A stretch of DNA of 47,887 bases from the NCBI GenBank assembly GCA_016177005.1, contig JACOWC010000056.1, forward strand, positions 1 to 47,887. Direction: 5' to 3'. The notes under the pieces are model-generated. The model ran no database searches, was not told the origin of the DNA, and was given only the letters and a program-made list of their open reading frames with translations. Positions 9,223 to 18,407 of this stretch are shown in pieces. Made by a program: the position numbers and the translations under genes. The DNA comes from Methylocystis sp. GTDB lineage: Bacteria > Pseudomonadota > Alphaproteobacteria > Rhizobiales > Beijerinckiaceae. Within the stretch, counting starts at the first letter, position 1, and each line of letters opens with the position of its first letter.

Positions 9223-9900
9223 ATGTCGCAATTGGACAAATCAGAGCCAAGCTCAGCAGTTTTAGCTCAGCGAGACATCGTCCAACTGCACCCCATCGAC
9301 GAAAGCAAGGCTTCAAAAAATCCCTCCCATTTGAATGAGCGCAGTCGCCTTTATGTCGACGTGCCCGGCAATCGCCGAGCGCGAAAATGGTCCATAACCG
9401 TCCAGTTGGCCCGCATCGCGTGGGCGATAGGCAAAATCCCTTTTGCATTAAGTCCTCGCCCGTTTTGGGCATGGCGAAGGTTATTGCTCCGCGCCTTCGG
9501 CGCTCGGATCGGCAAAAGCGTCCACCTTCATCCAACCGTCCGGATCGCGATGCCGTGGAACATCGCGATCGGCGACGAATCCTCGGTGGGGGATCGCGCG
9601 ATTCTATACAGTCTGGGTCAGATAAAGATCGGCTCCAAAGTTACGATTTCACAATATGCGCATCTCTGCGCGGGCACTCATGACTATCGCCTTGCGGACT
9701 TCCCGTTAGTGAAGGCGCCCATCGTTATCGGCGACGGCGCATGGATTTGCGCGGACGCGTTTGTGGGGCCTCACGTAACTATCGGGGCTCGGTCGATCGT
9801 TGGCGCGCGTGCCGTCGTCATGAAAGACGTGGTTCCCGGCGTGATTGTATCCGGGAACCCGGCAAGATGTATCGGCGCGCGGCCGGAGCCCACATGTTGA
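9223..9900 (+). CDS. WcaF-type hexapeptide acetyltransferase
   Basis: About 225 residues of left-handed beta-helix acyltransferase of the colanic-acid WcaF/NodL type, which adds acetyl groups to a polysaccharide or its lipid-linked precursor. Hexapeptide repeats are clear (IGKSVHLHPTVRIAMPWNIA, IGDESSVGDRAILYSLG, KIGSKVTISQYAHLCAGTHD). The catalytic-type His lies in AGTHDY. The C-terminus has VVMKDVVPGVIVSGNPA. ATG 9223 is preferred over the adjacent GTG because GAGGG lies just upstream. The stop overlaps the start of the next glycosyltransferase, so the two are co-translated. Confidence 0.88.
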   Translation: MSQLDKSEPSSAVLAQRDIVQLHPIDESKASKNPSHLNERSRLYVDVPGNRRARKWSITVQLARIAWAIGKIPFALSPRPFWAWRRLLLRAFGARIGKSVHLHPTVRIAMPWNIAIGDESSVGDRAILYSLGQIKIGSKVTISQYAHLCAGTHDYRLADFPLVKAPIVIGDGAWICADAFVGPHVTIGARSIVGARAVVMKDVVPGVIVSGNPARCIGARPEPTC

Positions 9901-10742
9901 AGGCGGTTATCTTGGTCACGGTCGTCGTGCCGGTAAAGAATGAGGAGCAAAATCTCGCGCAGTGCCTATCCCGCCTCGGCCGCTTCGCGCACGTAATTGT
10001 GGTCGATAGCGGGAGCGACGATCGCACGTCTGATATCGCCAAGGAATATGGAGCGGAGCTAATCCAGTTCAGATGGAGTGGCAGCTATCCGAAAAAGCGC
10101 AACTGGGTTCTGATGAATTACCGCTTTACGACGCCTTGGGTTCTCTTCCTCGACGCCGATGAACTCATCAGCGACGCATTTTGCGACGAATTGCAGGGCG
10201 CGATCCAAGATAAAAATAAAGTAGGCTTTTGGCTGAATTACACGAGCTACTTTTTGGGCCGGAAACTGTCCCATGGCGTTCCGCAAAGGAAGCTTGCATT
10301 GATGCGTGTGGGCTCGGGACTCTACGAGAGAATAGAGGAGGAATCCTGGAGCCAACTCGATATGGAAATCCACGAGCATCCCATTCTGGATGGGGTGGTG
10401 GGAGAGCTTTCGAATTGCATTGAACACCGAGATTTGCGCGGCGTAGATCGATTTCTCTCGCGGCATATCGATTATGCCAAGTGGGAGGCGGCGCGATATG
10501 AGCGGCTGCATGAAGAGGGAGGGTTGGGAATTGCGCGACATCTAACCAAGCGACAGTTATTCAAATACCGTAACATAAGACACTGGTGGTTCCCTTGGTT
10601 CTATTTTTTGTTTTCGTATATCGTGCGACTCGGATTTCTTGATGGTCGGGGCGGGTTCCGCTACGCTTTCTACAAAGCTTGGTATTTTGAGACTGTCCGA
10701 GCCTTGATTGAAGAACGAGAGATGAGCAGCCGCGGTCGCTAG
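9894..10742 (+). CDS. Family 2 glycosyltransferase (WaaE/KdtX-like)
   Basis: About 282 residues. The GT-A fold starts with VTVVVPVKNEEQNLAQCLSR, then VIVVDSGSDDRT and the metal-binding LFLDADELIS (DxD type). The order and the HxxVPQRKLALMRVG region resemble WaaE/KdtX-like transferases that extend the lipopolysaccharide core. The C-terminus has an aromatic hydrophobic segment (HWWFPWFYFLFSYIVRLGF) that probably anchors it to the membrane. The frame is open further upstream, but the conserved fold begins at ATG 9894, which overlaps the acetyltransferase stop by seven bases. Last gene of this short plus-strand set. Confidence 0.88.
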   Translation: MLKAVILVTVVVPVKNEEQNLAQCLSRLGRFAHVIVVDSGSDDRTSDIAKEYGAELIQFRWSGSYPKKRNWVLMNYRFTTPWVLFLDADELISDAFCDELQGAIQDKNKVGFWLNYTSYFLGRKLSHGVPQRKLALMRVGSGLYERIEEESWSQLDMEIHEHPILDGVVGELSNCIEHRDLRGVDRFLSRHIDYAKWEAARYERLHEEGGLGIARHLTKRQLFKYRNIRHWWFPWFYFLFSYIVRLGFLDGRGGFRYAFYKAWYFETVRALIEEREMSSRGR

Positions 10743-10807
10743 ATCACGCCGCGCGCAAATTGCGAGGCGCGACTTTCCCCAGTTCGCCGATGAGACGCTC
10801 TATTGTG

Positions 10808-12187
10808 CTACTCTCTGGGCGCCAACGCGCGCGGCAAGCGAAGCATGAAGCACGTTCCGCCCTGGGGCAGATCCTTGAAGTCGATGGTCCCGCCGTGTTC
10901 ATGCACAATCGAATAGCTGATCCACAAACCGAGCCCCGTGCCCTCACCGGCCTCCTTGGTCGTAAAGAACGGTTCAAAAATCCGGCTGCGAATCGATTCC
11001 TGAATGCCTCGACCATTATCCGTCACTTCGACGACGGCGCAATCGCCTTCGCCTCGCGTTTCTATAAAAACTCGCGGATGATCGATATTGCGCACGGCGT
11101 CGAGCGCGTTGTCGATCAGATTGACGAGCACCGAGTGAATCTGGCCGCTCTGGCCCAATGCGAACAACTGCGGCTCGAGCTTCGTCTCTAACTTCGCTTT
11201 CGCCTTTTTGCTGCGCGACGCCCATTGCGCCGCCGTTTGGACGACCTTCGTCAAGTCGACCGCCTCTCGCGGCGCTTTGGCGCTGAATGACAGACGCCGC
11301 AAGTTCTTGACGATCTCGCTGATGCGGACAGCCCCTTCGAGCGTTCCCTCGATCAGCGGCTCCAGATCGGCGAGAATCGGATCAATCCTGTTGCGGCGCC
11401 TGAGCGCATCCCGCTCGTCTGTGCTCGCGCCGGAATGGATCGCGTCGAGATAGGCGGTTATCGCCCGCCGATATCGATCCAGCGTGTGGATATTGCCATA
11501 GACGAAGCTGATTGGATTATTGAGTTCATGCGCGACGCCGGCGACGAGTCGACCAAGGCTCGCCATTTTCTCCTGTTCGATCAGTCGCGACTGCGCCTGT
11601 TGCAGATCGACATGGGCGCGATGCAGAGCCTCGTAGGCGCGCCGCAGTTCGCCGATCGGGCGTCCGGTGAAGACGGCTCCGGCCCGCCGCCCTTCGGAGT
11701 TGAACAGCGCCGAACAATTGATCGCCATCAAATCCGATGGTCCATTCGCTGTCTGGAAACGCAATTCGACGCTCGCCACTTCGCGCGCCAGTCCCGAACC
11801 GATGATCACCGACGCCTGGTCGCGGTCCTCGAACACGAATTGATCGCAGAGCGGCCTGCCGAGCAACTCCTGTTCCGACTTGCCGGTGAGCGATTGAAAG
11901 GCCGGATTGACTTGCAGGATCGCCCCTTTCTCGTCGCACACGAGCAAGACGTCGGAAACCGAGGCGATGACGCTCGAGATGAAATTCTGCGCTTCCTCGA
12001 GCTGGGCGTTCTTTTTCTCAAGATCGGTTTCGTAACCGATGAGGTCTGAATAGACTTCATCCATTTTCTGGATGACTTCGACCCACATCGACTCGTCGCC
12101 CGCCGACAAGGAGATTTCTTCTTTGCCCGCAACAAGCGCGATCAAATCGCCTCGCTTGAGGAAACGCGGCGCGTCAGACTTCGTCAT
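10808..12187 (-). CDS. hupT: Hydrogenase-regulating sensor histidine kinase HupT/HoxJ
   Basis: Soluble PAS histidine kinase that reads H2 through the HupUV sensor and controls the phosphorylation of HoxA/HupR. About 459 residues from ATG 12187. Order: short coiled coil (about 45-70), PAS domain (about 70-175, DVLLVCDEKGAILQVNPAF), dimerisation helix with H-box MASLGRLVAGVAHELNNPIS (His near residue 220), then the ATPase domain with DNALDAV, TDNGRGI and GTGLGLWISYSIVHEHGG. No membrane segment is seen, as expected for HupT. The long coding frame extends upstream to 12265, but the reading overlaps hoxA too deeply; ATG 12187 overlaps the hoxA stop by 14 bases. Last gene of the hup-hyp locus. Confidence 0.9.
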   Translation of the reverse strand: MTKSDAPRFLKRGDLIALVAGKEEISLSAGDESMWVEVIQKMDEVYSDLIGYETDLEKKNAQLEEAQNFISSVIASVSDVLLVCDEKGAILQVNPAFQSLTGKSEQELLGRPLCDQFVFEDRDQASVIIGSGLAREVASVELRFQTANGPSDLMAINCSALFNSEGRRAGAVFTGRPIGELRRAYEALHRAHVDLQQAQSRLIEQEKMASLGRLVAGVAHELNNPISFVYGNIHTLDRYRRAITAYLDAIHSGASTDERDALRRRNRIDPILADLEPLIEGTLEGAVRISEIVKNLRRLSFSAKAPREAVDLTKVVQTAAQWASRSKKAKAKLETKLEPQLFALGQSGQIHSVLVNLIDNALDAVRNIDHPRVFIETRGEGDCAVVEVTDNGRGIQESIRSRIFEPFFTTKEAGEGTGLGLWISYSIVHEHGGTIDFKDLPQGGTCFMLRLPRALAPRE

Positions 12188-13664
12188 CGACGACGCGGGA
12201 AATATCGTAACGCGCGATCTTGCTGCGCAGCCCGACGCGCGATAGGCCGAGTTCGTCGGCGACATGGCTGATGTTTCGGCCGTTGCGTTCGAGCGACTCC
12301 TTGATGACGGCGCATTCCAGCATTTCGACCCGCTCCTTCAGCGTGAAGCGCGCATGTTCCTCGTTCGTCTCGACCTGGCGCCCGTGATTGACGATCGCAG
12401 GCGACAGAAGTCCCGGTTCGAGATTCGTATCGCCGTCGCAGAGCACCACCATGCGCTGAATTTCATTGTGCAGCTCGCGGACGTTGCCCGGCCAGGAATA
12501 GCGCTCCATCAGACGTAACGTCTCCGGCTCGAAACCAGGAATGCGCCGGTTGAACATCTGGTTGACGTTGACGAGAACGCGAGCCGCGATGACCGGGATG
12601 TCGCCGACCCGCTCGGCGAGCGACGGCAGGTGAATGGGAAACGCGGCGAGCCGATAATAGAGATCGCGGCGGAATCGGCCTGCCTCCACCTCCGCCTGAA
12701 TATTGCGGTTGGTCGCCGCGATGACGCGCACGTCCACGCGCCGCGGCCGTTGCGCGCCGAGGGGACGGATCTCGCCTTCTTGCAGGACACGCAGCAGCTT
12801 GACTTGAAACGAGGGAGAGGTTTCGCCGATCTCATCGAGGAAAATCGAACCGCCATTGGCGACTTCGAACAGGCCGATCCGATCCTGATAGGCGCCGGTG
12901 AATGCGCCTTTCTTGCAACCGAAGAGTTCGCTTTCCAGCAATTCGTCTGGAAGCGCGCCACAGTTCTCAACGACGAAGGATTTGTCGCCGCGCGCCGAGC
13001 CATGATGAATCGCTCGCGCCAGCAATTCCTTGCCCGTGCCAGAAGCGCCGGTGATCAGGACGGAAATGTCATATTCAGCCGCGCGCCGCCCGAGGGCGAT
13101 CGCCGCGCGCACCGGACTGTCGGGCGTGTGGGCGATGCGGCCGAATTCGAACATGCGCCGTTCGACCCGACGTTGATCGCTCGCCAATCGTCGCAATCGG
13201 TCGTTCGAGGGCTTGACCTCGAGCGGCGGCGTCGCGCCGCCGGCCTTTTGCAATTGATAGAGCTGCGCCGCCTCCCGCACCGACTCGATGAGCTTCTCGG
13301 GGCTCCATGGCTTGGTGACATATTGATATATGCCGGCCTCGTTGACGCCGGCGATGATGTCTTCGGCGTCCGTGTAGCCGGAGATGATCATGCGCACCGG
13401 CTCCGGCCATTGATCGCGCACACGTTTGAGAAAATCGACGCCGTTCTCGCCGGGCATGCGTTGATCGCACAAAATGACCTGTACGAGGTCGCCGGCGAGA
13501 ACCGCTTCCGCCTCGGCGGCGCTCCCCGCGCAGACGACTTCGAATTCGACGCTCAACACCCTGTGCAAGGATTCGCGCGAACGCTTTTCGTCATCGACCA
13601 CAAGCACGACCGCCGTAGGCCTCGCGGACGCTTCAGTTCGCTGTTCGTCACGCATCTTGTCCAT
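12174..13664 (-). CDS. hoxA: Sigma-54-dependent response regulator HoxA/HupR
   Basis: NtrC-family activator of hydrogenase genes. About 496 residues from ATG 13664 (AAGG eight bases upstream; a GTG at 13700 is the alternative). Receiver domain with phospho-acceptor Asp in VILCDQRMP (about residue 67) and TKPW. AAA+ domain with Walker A GASGTGKE (about 206-213), the sigma-54 contact loop GAFTGA (about 253-258), Walker B IFLDEIGE and the arginine-finger region. C-terminal Fis-type helix-turn-helix (NISHVADELGLSRVGLRSKI). In Rhodobacter and Bradyrhizobium the homologue acts when unphosphorylated; whether that holds here cannot be read from sequence. The targets are probably the sigma-54 promoters before hupS and hupG. 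Confidence 0.93.
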   Translation of the reverse strand: MDKMRDEQRTEASARPTAVVLVVDDEKRSRESLHRVLSVEFEVVCAGSAAEAEAVLAGDLVQVILCDQRMPGENGVDFLKRVRDQWPEPVRMIISGYTDAEDIIAGVNEAGIYQYVTKPWSPEKLIESVREAAQLYQLQKAGGATPPLEVKPSNDRLRRLASDQRRVERRMFEFGRIAHTPDSPVRAAIALGRRAAEYDISVLITGASGTGKELLARAIHHGSARGDKSFVVENCGALPDELLESELFGCKKGAFTGAYQDRIGLFEVANGGSIFLDEIGETSPSFQVKLLRVLQEGEIRPLGAQRPRRVDVRVIAATNRNIQAEVEAGRFRRDLYYRLAAFPIHLPSLAERVGDIPVIAARVLVNVNQMFNRRIPGFEPETLRLMERYSWPGNVRELHNEIQRMVVLCDGDTNLEPGLLSPAIVNHGRQVETNEEHARFTLKERVEMLECAVIKESLERNGRNISHVADELGLSRVGLRSKIARYDISRVVDDEV

Positions 13665-13709
13665 GCAATCGCCTTGCCGATCCACCAAGCGCTCCCTCAC
13701 CTTGCAGAC

Positions 13710-14759
13710 TCAACAAATGCGCGGCAGTTGCTCGCCGGAGAGCCAGTCGACGATGCGGCCGCCGCCGAACGCCGTCGTCATTTGCACGAAACAATGGTCG
13801 TCGTCGACGATCTCTCCGACAAGCGCCGCGTCTTTGCCGAGCCGATGCGCCCGCATCGCCGCCAGCACGCTTTCAGCCGCCTCGCGCTCAACGATCGCCA
13901 CGAGTTTCCCTTCATTGGCGACGAACAAGGGATCGAGCCCGAGCAATTCGCAAGCCGCCGCGACCTGAGGTTTAACCGGGATGGACGCTTCTTCGATGCG
14001 AACGCCGACGCGCGACTGATGGGCGATTTCGTTCAACGTCGCCGCCAACCCGCCGCGCGTCGGATCGCGCATGAGGCGGATCGAGGCGCCGGCGACGTCG
14101 ACCATGCGCGCCACGAGATCGTGCAGCGCCGCCGTGTCGGAAACGACTGCCGTTTCGAAGGCGAGATTTTCTCGCCGCGACATAACGGCTACGCCATGAT
14201 CGCCGATGGAGCCTGATAGCAGCACAACATCTCCCGGCCGCGCCTTGTCGCCCGACAGTTCGAGGCCGGACGGGACGACGCCAACGCAAGCGGTGGAGAT
14301 GAACACGCCATCGGCCTTGCCGCGCTCAACCACCTTGGTGTCGCCGGTGATGATCGGCACGCCAGCCTCACGAGAAGCTTCCCCCATGCTCTCGGCGATG
14401 CGGCGAAGATCGGCGAGCGGAAAGCCTTCCTCGATGATGAAGCTCGCCGACATATGCAGCGGCCGGGCGCCAGCCATGGCGATGTCGTTGATCGTGCCGT
14501 GCACGGCGAGCCGGCCGATGTCGCCTCCCGGGAAAAACAACGGCGACACGACATAGCCGTCGGTCGTCATCACCATGCGGCCGGCGTCGACGTCGAAGGC
14601 CGACTGATCATTGCCGGCGCGCAGCCAGTCATTGTCGAAAGCGGTATGGAAAACGTCGGCGATGAGGCGCGCCATGGCGCGCCCGCCGGAGCCATGCGAG
14701 AGATCGACGCGCCCATTGCGAAAGTCGAGCTTGCGGCCGAACGGCTCATGCTTGTTCAT
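13710..14759 (-). CDS. hypE: Hydrogenase maturation protein HypE
   Basis: With HypF, converts carbamoyl to cyanide for the Fe(CN)2CO centre: HypE dehydrates the S-carboxamide on its C-terminal cysteine. The 349-residue product shows the N-terminal DLSHGSGGRAMARLI, the ATP-binding region with MTTDGYVVSPLFFPGGDIG, DPTRGGLAATLNEIA and the essential C-terminal PRIC. ATG 14759 was chosen because it overlaps the hypD stop (ATGA) and matches family length. An earlier in-frame ATG lies inside hypD. Confidence 0.95.
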   Translation of the reverse strand: MNKHEPFGRKLDFRNGRVDLSHGSGGRAMARLIADVFHTAFDNDWLRAGNDQSAFDVDAGRMVMTTDGYVVSPLFFPGGDIGRLAVHGTINDIAMAGARPLHMSASFIIEEGFPLADLRRIAESMGEASREAGVPIITGDTKVVERGKADGVFISTACVGVVPSGLELSGDKARPGDVVLLSGSIGDHGVAVMSRRENLAFETAVVSDTAALHDLVARMVDVAGASIRLMRDPTRGGLAATLNEIAHQSRVGVRIEEASIPVKPQVAAACELLGLDPLFVANEGKLVAIVEREAAESVLAAMRAHRLGKDAALVGEIVDDDHCFVQMTTAFGGGRIVDWLSGEQLPRIC

Positions 14760-15901
14760 GACGCAGCCCTCCGTTGTTCGTGTCGGCGAAATCTGCCGTA
14801 AGCCCAATGAGCCGCGCAAGAGCCTTCAGACGACACCATGCACGCGCCCATCGGCGTTTCTGGCGTACACGCGACGCCGAAAAGCTTGCAGTCTTGTGGG
14901 CGCTTCGCCCCGCGCAGAATCGCCCCGCATTCGCAGGCGGGATTGTCGCGCGCCGACTGCGTGACGACGCAGAAGCGTCGCTCGGCGTCGAACTGCGCGT
15001 AAGCGTCGCGCAGCCTGAGCGCGCTGAACGGAATTTCGCCAAGGCCGCGCCATTCGAAGCTCTCGCGCAGCTCGAAGATGTCCTCGATTTCGGCCAGAGC
15101 CTTGCGGTTTCCATCCTCGGCGACGGCGCGACGATACTGGTTCTCGATTTCGCTGCGGCCATCATTGATCTGCCGCACCAGCATCAAGATCGCCTGGATC
15201 ACGTCGAGCGGCTCGAAGCCGGCGATGACGACAGGCTTATGGAAGTCTGTGGCGAAGCGCCGATAGGGCGCCATGCCGATGACGGTCGAGACATGCGCAG
15301 GCCCGACAAATCCCTCGATCTGCACGGCGCCGGGGTCGTTCGCGTCGCAGGACTCGAGAATTGCCTGGATGGCCGAGGGCGTGAGCACATGATTGCAGAA
15401 GACCGAAAAATTGATCAGGTTTTTCTTTTGTGCAAGGCGGATGGCCAGTGCGGTCGGAGGCGTCGTCGTTTCGAAGCCAACTGCTAAGAAGACAACCTGG
15501 CGATTCGGCTCGCTTTCGGCGATCGATATGGCGTCCAGCGTCGAATAGACCATGCGGATATCGGCGCCGTCGGCCTTCGCCTTCAGAAGGCTCGAGCCAT
15601 TGGAGCCCGGAACGCGCATCAAATCCCCATATGTGCAGAGCGTCACTTCTTTTCGCTTTGCAAGGCGGATGGCGTCGTCGATGCGGCCGATGGGCAGCAC
15701 GCACACCGGACAACCGGGACCGTGAATCATACGGATGTTTTCAGGCAGCAAATCCTCGACGCCGTAGCGCGAGATCGCGTGCGTATGACCGCCGCAGAAC
15801 TCCATGAAGCGGTATTCGCGATTCTTTCGCGCCTCCGCGGCGATGCGCCTGGTGACGCCGCGCGCCAATTCGCCGTCGCGGTATTCGTCGACATGTTTCA
15901 T
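14756..15901 (-). CDS. hypD: Hydrogenase maturation protein HypD
   Basis: Iron-sulfur scaffold on which, with HypC, the Fe(CN)2CO group is assembled. 381 residues. Conserved motifs: FMEFCGGHTHAISRYG, HGPGCPVCVLP, GFETTTPPTA, GFEPLDVIQAI, and C-terminal cysteines (PACECGAILRG, CKLFGVACTPETPMGACMVS) that bind the 4Fe-4S cluster. It overlaps hypC upstream and hypE downstream by ATGA junctions, a tightly coupled hypCDE unit. Confidence 0.96.
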   Translation of the reverse strand: MKHVDEYRDGELARGVTRRIAAEARKNREYRFMEFCGGHTHAISRYGVEDLLPENIRMIHGPGCPVCVLPIGRIDDAIRLAKRKEVTLCTYGDLMRVPGSNGSSLLKAKADGADIRMVYSTLDAISIAESEPNRQVVFLAVGFETTTPPTALAIRLAQKKNLINFSVFCNHVLTPSAIQAILESCDANDPGAVQIEGFVGPAHVSTVIGMAPYRRFATDFHKPVVIAGFEPLDVIQAILMLVRQINDGRSEIENQYRRAVAEDGNRKALAEIEDIFELRESFEWRGLGEIPFSALRLRDAYAQFDAERRFCVVTQSARDNPACECGAILRGAKRPQDCKLFGVACTPETPMGACMVSSEGSCAAHWAYGRFRRHEQRRAAS

Positions 15902-16128
15902 GCGCTTGCCTCCAGCTCAGCCGCCTCGCGTAACAGCTCCAAAGTCCGTTGTGCTTCGGATTCGTCGATTTTGGCGAGCGCGTAGCCGACATGCAGTACG
16001 ATGTAATCGCCGACGGTGACGTTCTCGACCAGCGCAATCGAAACGATCTTGTTCACGCCGTCGAGGCTGACGCGGGCCATATCGTCCGGGAGGAGTTCGA
16101 TGACGCGCGCAGGAATAGCAAGACACAT
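15898..16128 (-). CDS. hypC: Hydrogenase maturation chaperone HypC
   Basis: Small chaperone, 76 residues. It carries the iron-cyanide group with HypD to the large-subunit precursor. The start MCLAIPARVIE includes the essential Cys2 and the family motif. GTG-free start at 16128 with AGGTG upstream. Fifteen bases separate it from the hypF stop. A second HypC-like protein, HupF, is encoded at 23041-23334 in the same locus. Confidence 0.96.
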   Translation of the reverse strand: MCLAIPARVIELLPDDMARVSLDGVNKIVSIALVENVTVGDYIVLHVGYALAKIDESEAQRTLELLREAAELEASA

Positions 16129-16143
16129 CGCTTTTCACACCTT

Positions 16144-18396
16144 TCACGAAATCCTGGCGCGCGCAGCATCGCGCGCGATGAACGCCTGTCCGAGCGACAG
16201 GCCGCCGTCATTGGATGGAGCCTTTCGCGCCAGCAAAGGCTCGACGCCCTGTTCGCGCAGGCGCCGAGAAAGACCGTCGGCGATGACGGCGTTCATGAGA
16301 CAGCCTCCGCCGAGCGCCACGCGCTTATGGCCGAGGCTCAGCGAGACGTCGCCGATCCACGCGGCGAAGGCCTCGATGAGCGTTCCATGAAACAGTTCGG
16401 AGCCCTCCGCCGCAGAGAGTGTCGGCTCCAACAGCGCGGCAAGGAGCGGCGTGAGGTCGAGCACGCCTTGGCTGATCGTGAAGCCTCCGGAAAGGATTCG
16501 CGGCTCGCGGCACAACGCCTCGAGCTCCATGGCCGCCTGCCCCTCATAGTCTTGCATGAGCCGCACGCCCAAGAGCGCCGCTGCGGCGTCGAACATTCGG
16601 CCGAGGCTCGTCGTTTGAGCGATCGTTGCAGACGCGGCAAGGCGCGCCACGCTCGTCGCCTGTATGACTTGCGGGAATCGCTCTGACGCCTCGTCGGCTC
16701 GACCAAGGCGCGCGATAGCGGCCACCGCCATGCGCCATGGCTCACGCGCGGCGCGATCTCCGCCCGGCAATGGCAATGGCGCGAGATGCCCGACCCGGCG
16801 CCATGCGCCGTTCTCGATCAGCATCAACTCGCCGCCCCAGGCGCCTCCGTCATCGCCATAACCATAGCCGTCGAGCGCTGCGCCTAAAATCGGCTCCTCA
16901 ACGCCGTGCTCTGCGGCGATCGCCGCGACATGCGCGGCATGATGCTGGACCCGAGAAACCGGCAGTCCGCTCGATTCCGCCCAGCGCGTGGAATAGAGAT
17001 CGGGATGAAGATCGCAAGCGACAACTTCCGGCCGCACATCGAGAATTGCAAGCATGCGCCGGACCGTCTCTTCGTGAAAAGCGATCGTCGCGCGATTGTC
17101 GAGACTGCCGATATGAGCCGAGATGAAAGCCTCGCGCCCGCGCGTCACAGTCACCGTTGTTTTCAAATGCGCGCCGAGCGCGAGCGCATTTGGCCCATCG
17201 GTCGCGAGTTCGATCGGCTCGGGAACAAAGCCGCGCGCCCGCCGCAAAAAGGCCGGCGCGCCGGCGATCATTGTCATGACGCTATCGTCGGCGCGGGCGA
17301 CGATCGCACGGTCGTGGCCGACAATGAGGTCGGCGATGGATGCGAGCTTGGCGCGCGCCTCCGCATCCTCGATGATCAGCGGCTCGCCGCCGGGATTGGC
17401 GCTCGTCGCGATCAGCGTGAACTCATGCGGTTCGTCTCGCCAGGACTTGTCCGCCGGATAACCCGCCGCTGCGTGAAACAAGAGATGGTGCACAGGTGCA
17501 TAGGGAAGTACGATGCCGTTCCGCGACAGGCCCGGCGCAACCGATGGCGCCAACTCTTCCCGCTTGTCGACGACGACGATCGGTCGGGCCGACGATTGCA
17601 GTAAACGGAGTTCATCGGCGCCAAAAACGCCGATCCGCGCCGCGGAAGCAGCGTTGCAGGCCATGACGGCGAAAGGTTTTGTGTCGCGTCCCTTCCGGCG
17701 GCGTAGCTCGGAAACTGCGCGCTCATTTCGTGCGTCGCAGAGCAGGTGAAAGCCGCCGACGCCTTTGAGGGCGACGATGCCGCCGGAGCGGATCGACTCG
17801 AAAATGTCGTCGATCGAGCAATCCAATTGCGGTCCGCATCGCGGACAGGCGATCGGTTGCGCGTGAAAACGCCGATTCGCGGGATCATGATAGTCCCGCT
17901 CGCAATCCTCGCACATCGCAAATCGCGCCATCGACGTTTGCGGGCGATCATAGGGCAGGCGCCGCGTCAGCGTGTAGCGTGGCCCGCAATGCGTGCAGTT
18001 GACGAAAGCATAACGATGGAACCGGCTCGCCGGATCGAAAAGGTCGTCGAGACAGGCGTCGCAAACGGCCGCGTCTGGAACGATGCGGGTGTGGGCCTTG
18101 CCGCTCCTGCTCAGCTCGATCGAAAATTCCTGTTCGCGCTTTGGCGCGATCGGCTCTAAATGAATATGGTCTATACGCGCGAGCGGCGGCGGATCGCGGC
18201 GCAGCGCCTCGACGAATTCCATGATATGCGCGCCCTCGACCTCCAGCAGCACGCCACGGGCGTCGTTTCGGACGAAACCGCCGAGTGCGAATTTATGCGC
18301 CAAACCATGGACAAATGGCCGGAAGCCGACGCCCTGCACGGCGCCGCGCACGCGCACGCGAAGCCTCGCATTCGTCGCCATCTCCGCAGGCGCCAT
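16144..18396 (-). CDS. hypF: Carbamoyltransferase HypF
   Basis: Makes the thiocarbamate on HypE from carbamoyl phosphate. About 750 residues in the usual order: acylphosphatase domain (RGAVQGVGFRPFVHGLA), paired zinc fingers (CDACLDDL, NCTHCGPRYT, CEDCERDY, CPRCGP), YrdC-like domain (GGIVALKGVGGFHLLCDA) and Kae1/HypF C-domain (VQHHAAHVAAIAAEHG, LGGGCLMN). Start set at ATG 18396, with AAGAGG seven bases upstream. ATG 18402 is possible, and a much longer frame would run into hypB. The downstream hypC and upstream hypB are within 16 bases. Confidence 0.95.
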   Translation of the reverse strand: MAPAEMATNARLRVRVRGAVQGVGFRPFVHGLAHKFALGGFVRNDARGVLLEVEGAHIMEFVEALRRDPPPLARIDHIHLEPIAPKREQEFSIELSRSGKAHTRIVPDAAVCDACLDDLFDPASRFHRYAFVNCTHCGPRYTLTRRLPYDRPQTSMARFAMCEDCERDYHDPANRRFHAQPIACPRCGPQLDCSIDDIFESIRSGGIVALKGVGGFHLLCDARNERAVSELRRRKGRDTKPFAVMACNAASAARIGVFGADELRLLQSSARPIVVVDKREELAPSVAPGLSRNGIVLPYAPVHHLLFHAAAGYPADKSWRDEPHEFTLIATSANPGGEPLIIEDAEARAKLASIADLIVGHDRAIVARADDSVMTMIAGAPAFLRRARGFVPEPIELATDGPNALALGAHLKTTVTVTRGREAFISAHIGSLDNRATIAFHEETVRRMLAILDVRPEVVACDLHPDLYSTRWAESSGLPVSRVQHHAAHVAAIAAEHGVEEPILGAALDGYGYGDDGGAWGGELMLIENGAWRRVGHLAPLPLPGGDRAAREPWRMAVAAIARLGRADEASERFPQVIQATSVARLAASATIAQTTSLGRMFDAAAALLGVRLMQDYEGQAAMELEALCREPRILSGGFTISQGVLDLTPLLAALLEPTLSAAEGSELFHGTLIEAFAAWIGDVSLSLGHKRVALGGGCLMNAVIADGLSRRLREQGVEPLLARKAPSNDGGLSLGQAFIARDAARARIS

Positions 18397-18407
18397 GTCC
18401 ATGCCTC

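Noticed and set aside
13710-14819. Longer hypE reading from 14819
   Set aside because: The extra 20 residues lie inside hypD and do not match HypE; ATG 14759 fits the ATGA overlap and family length.
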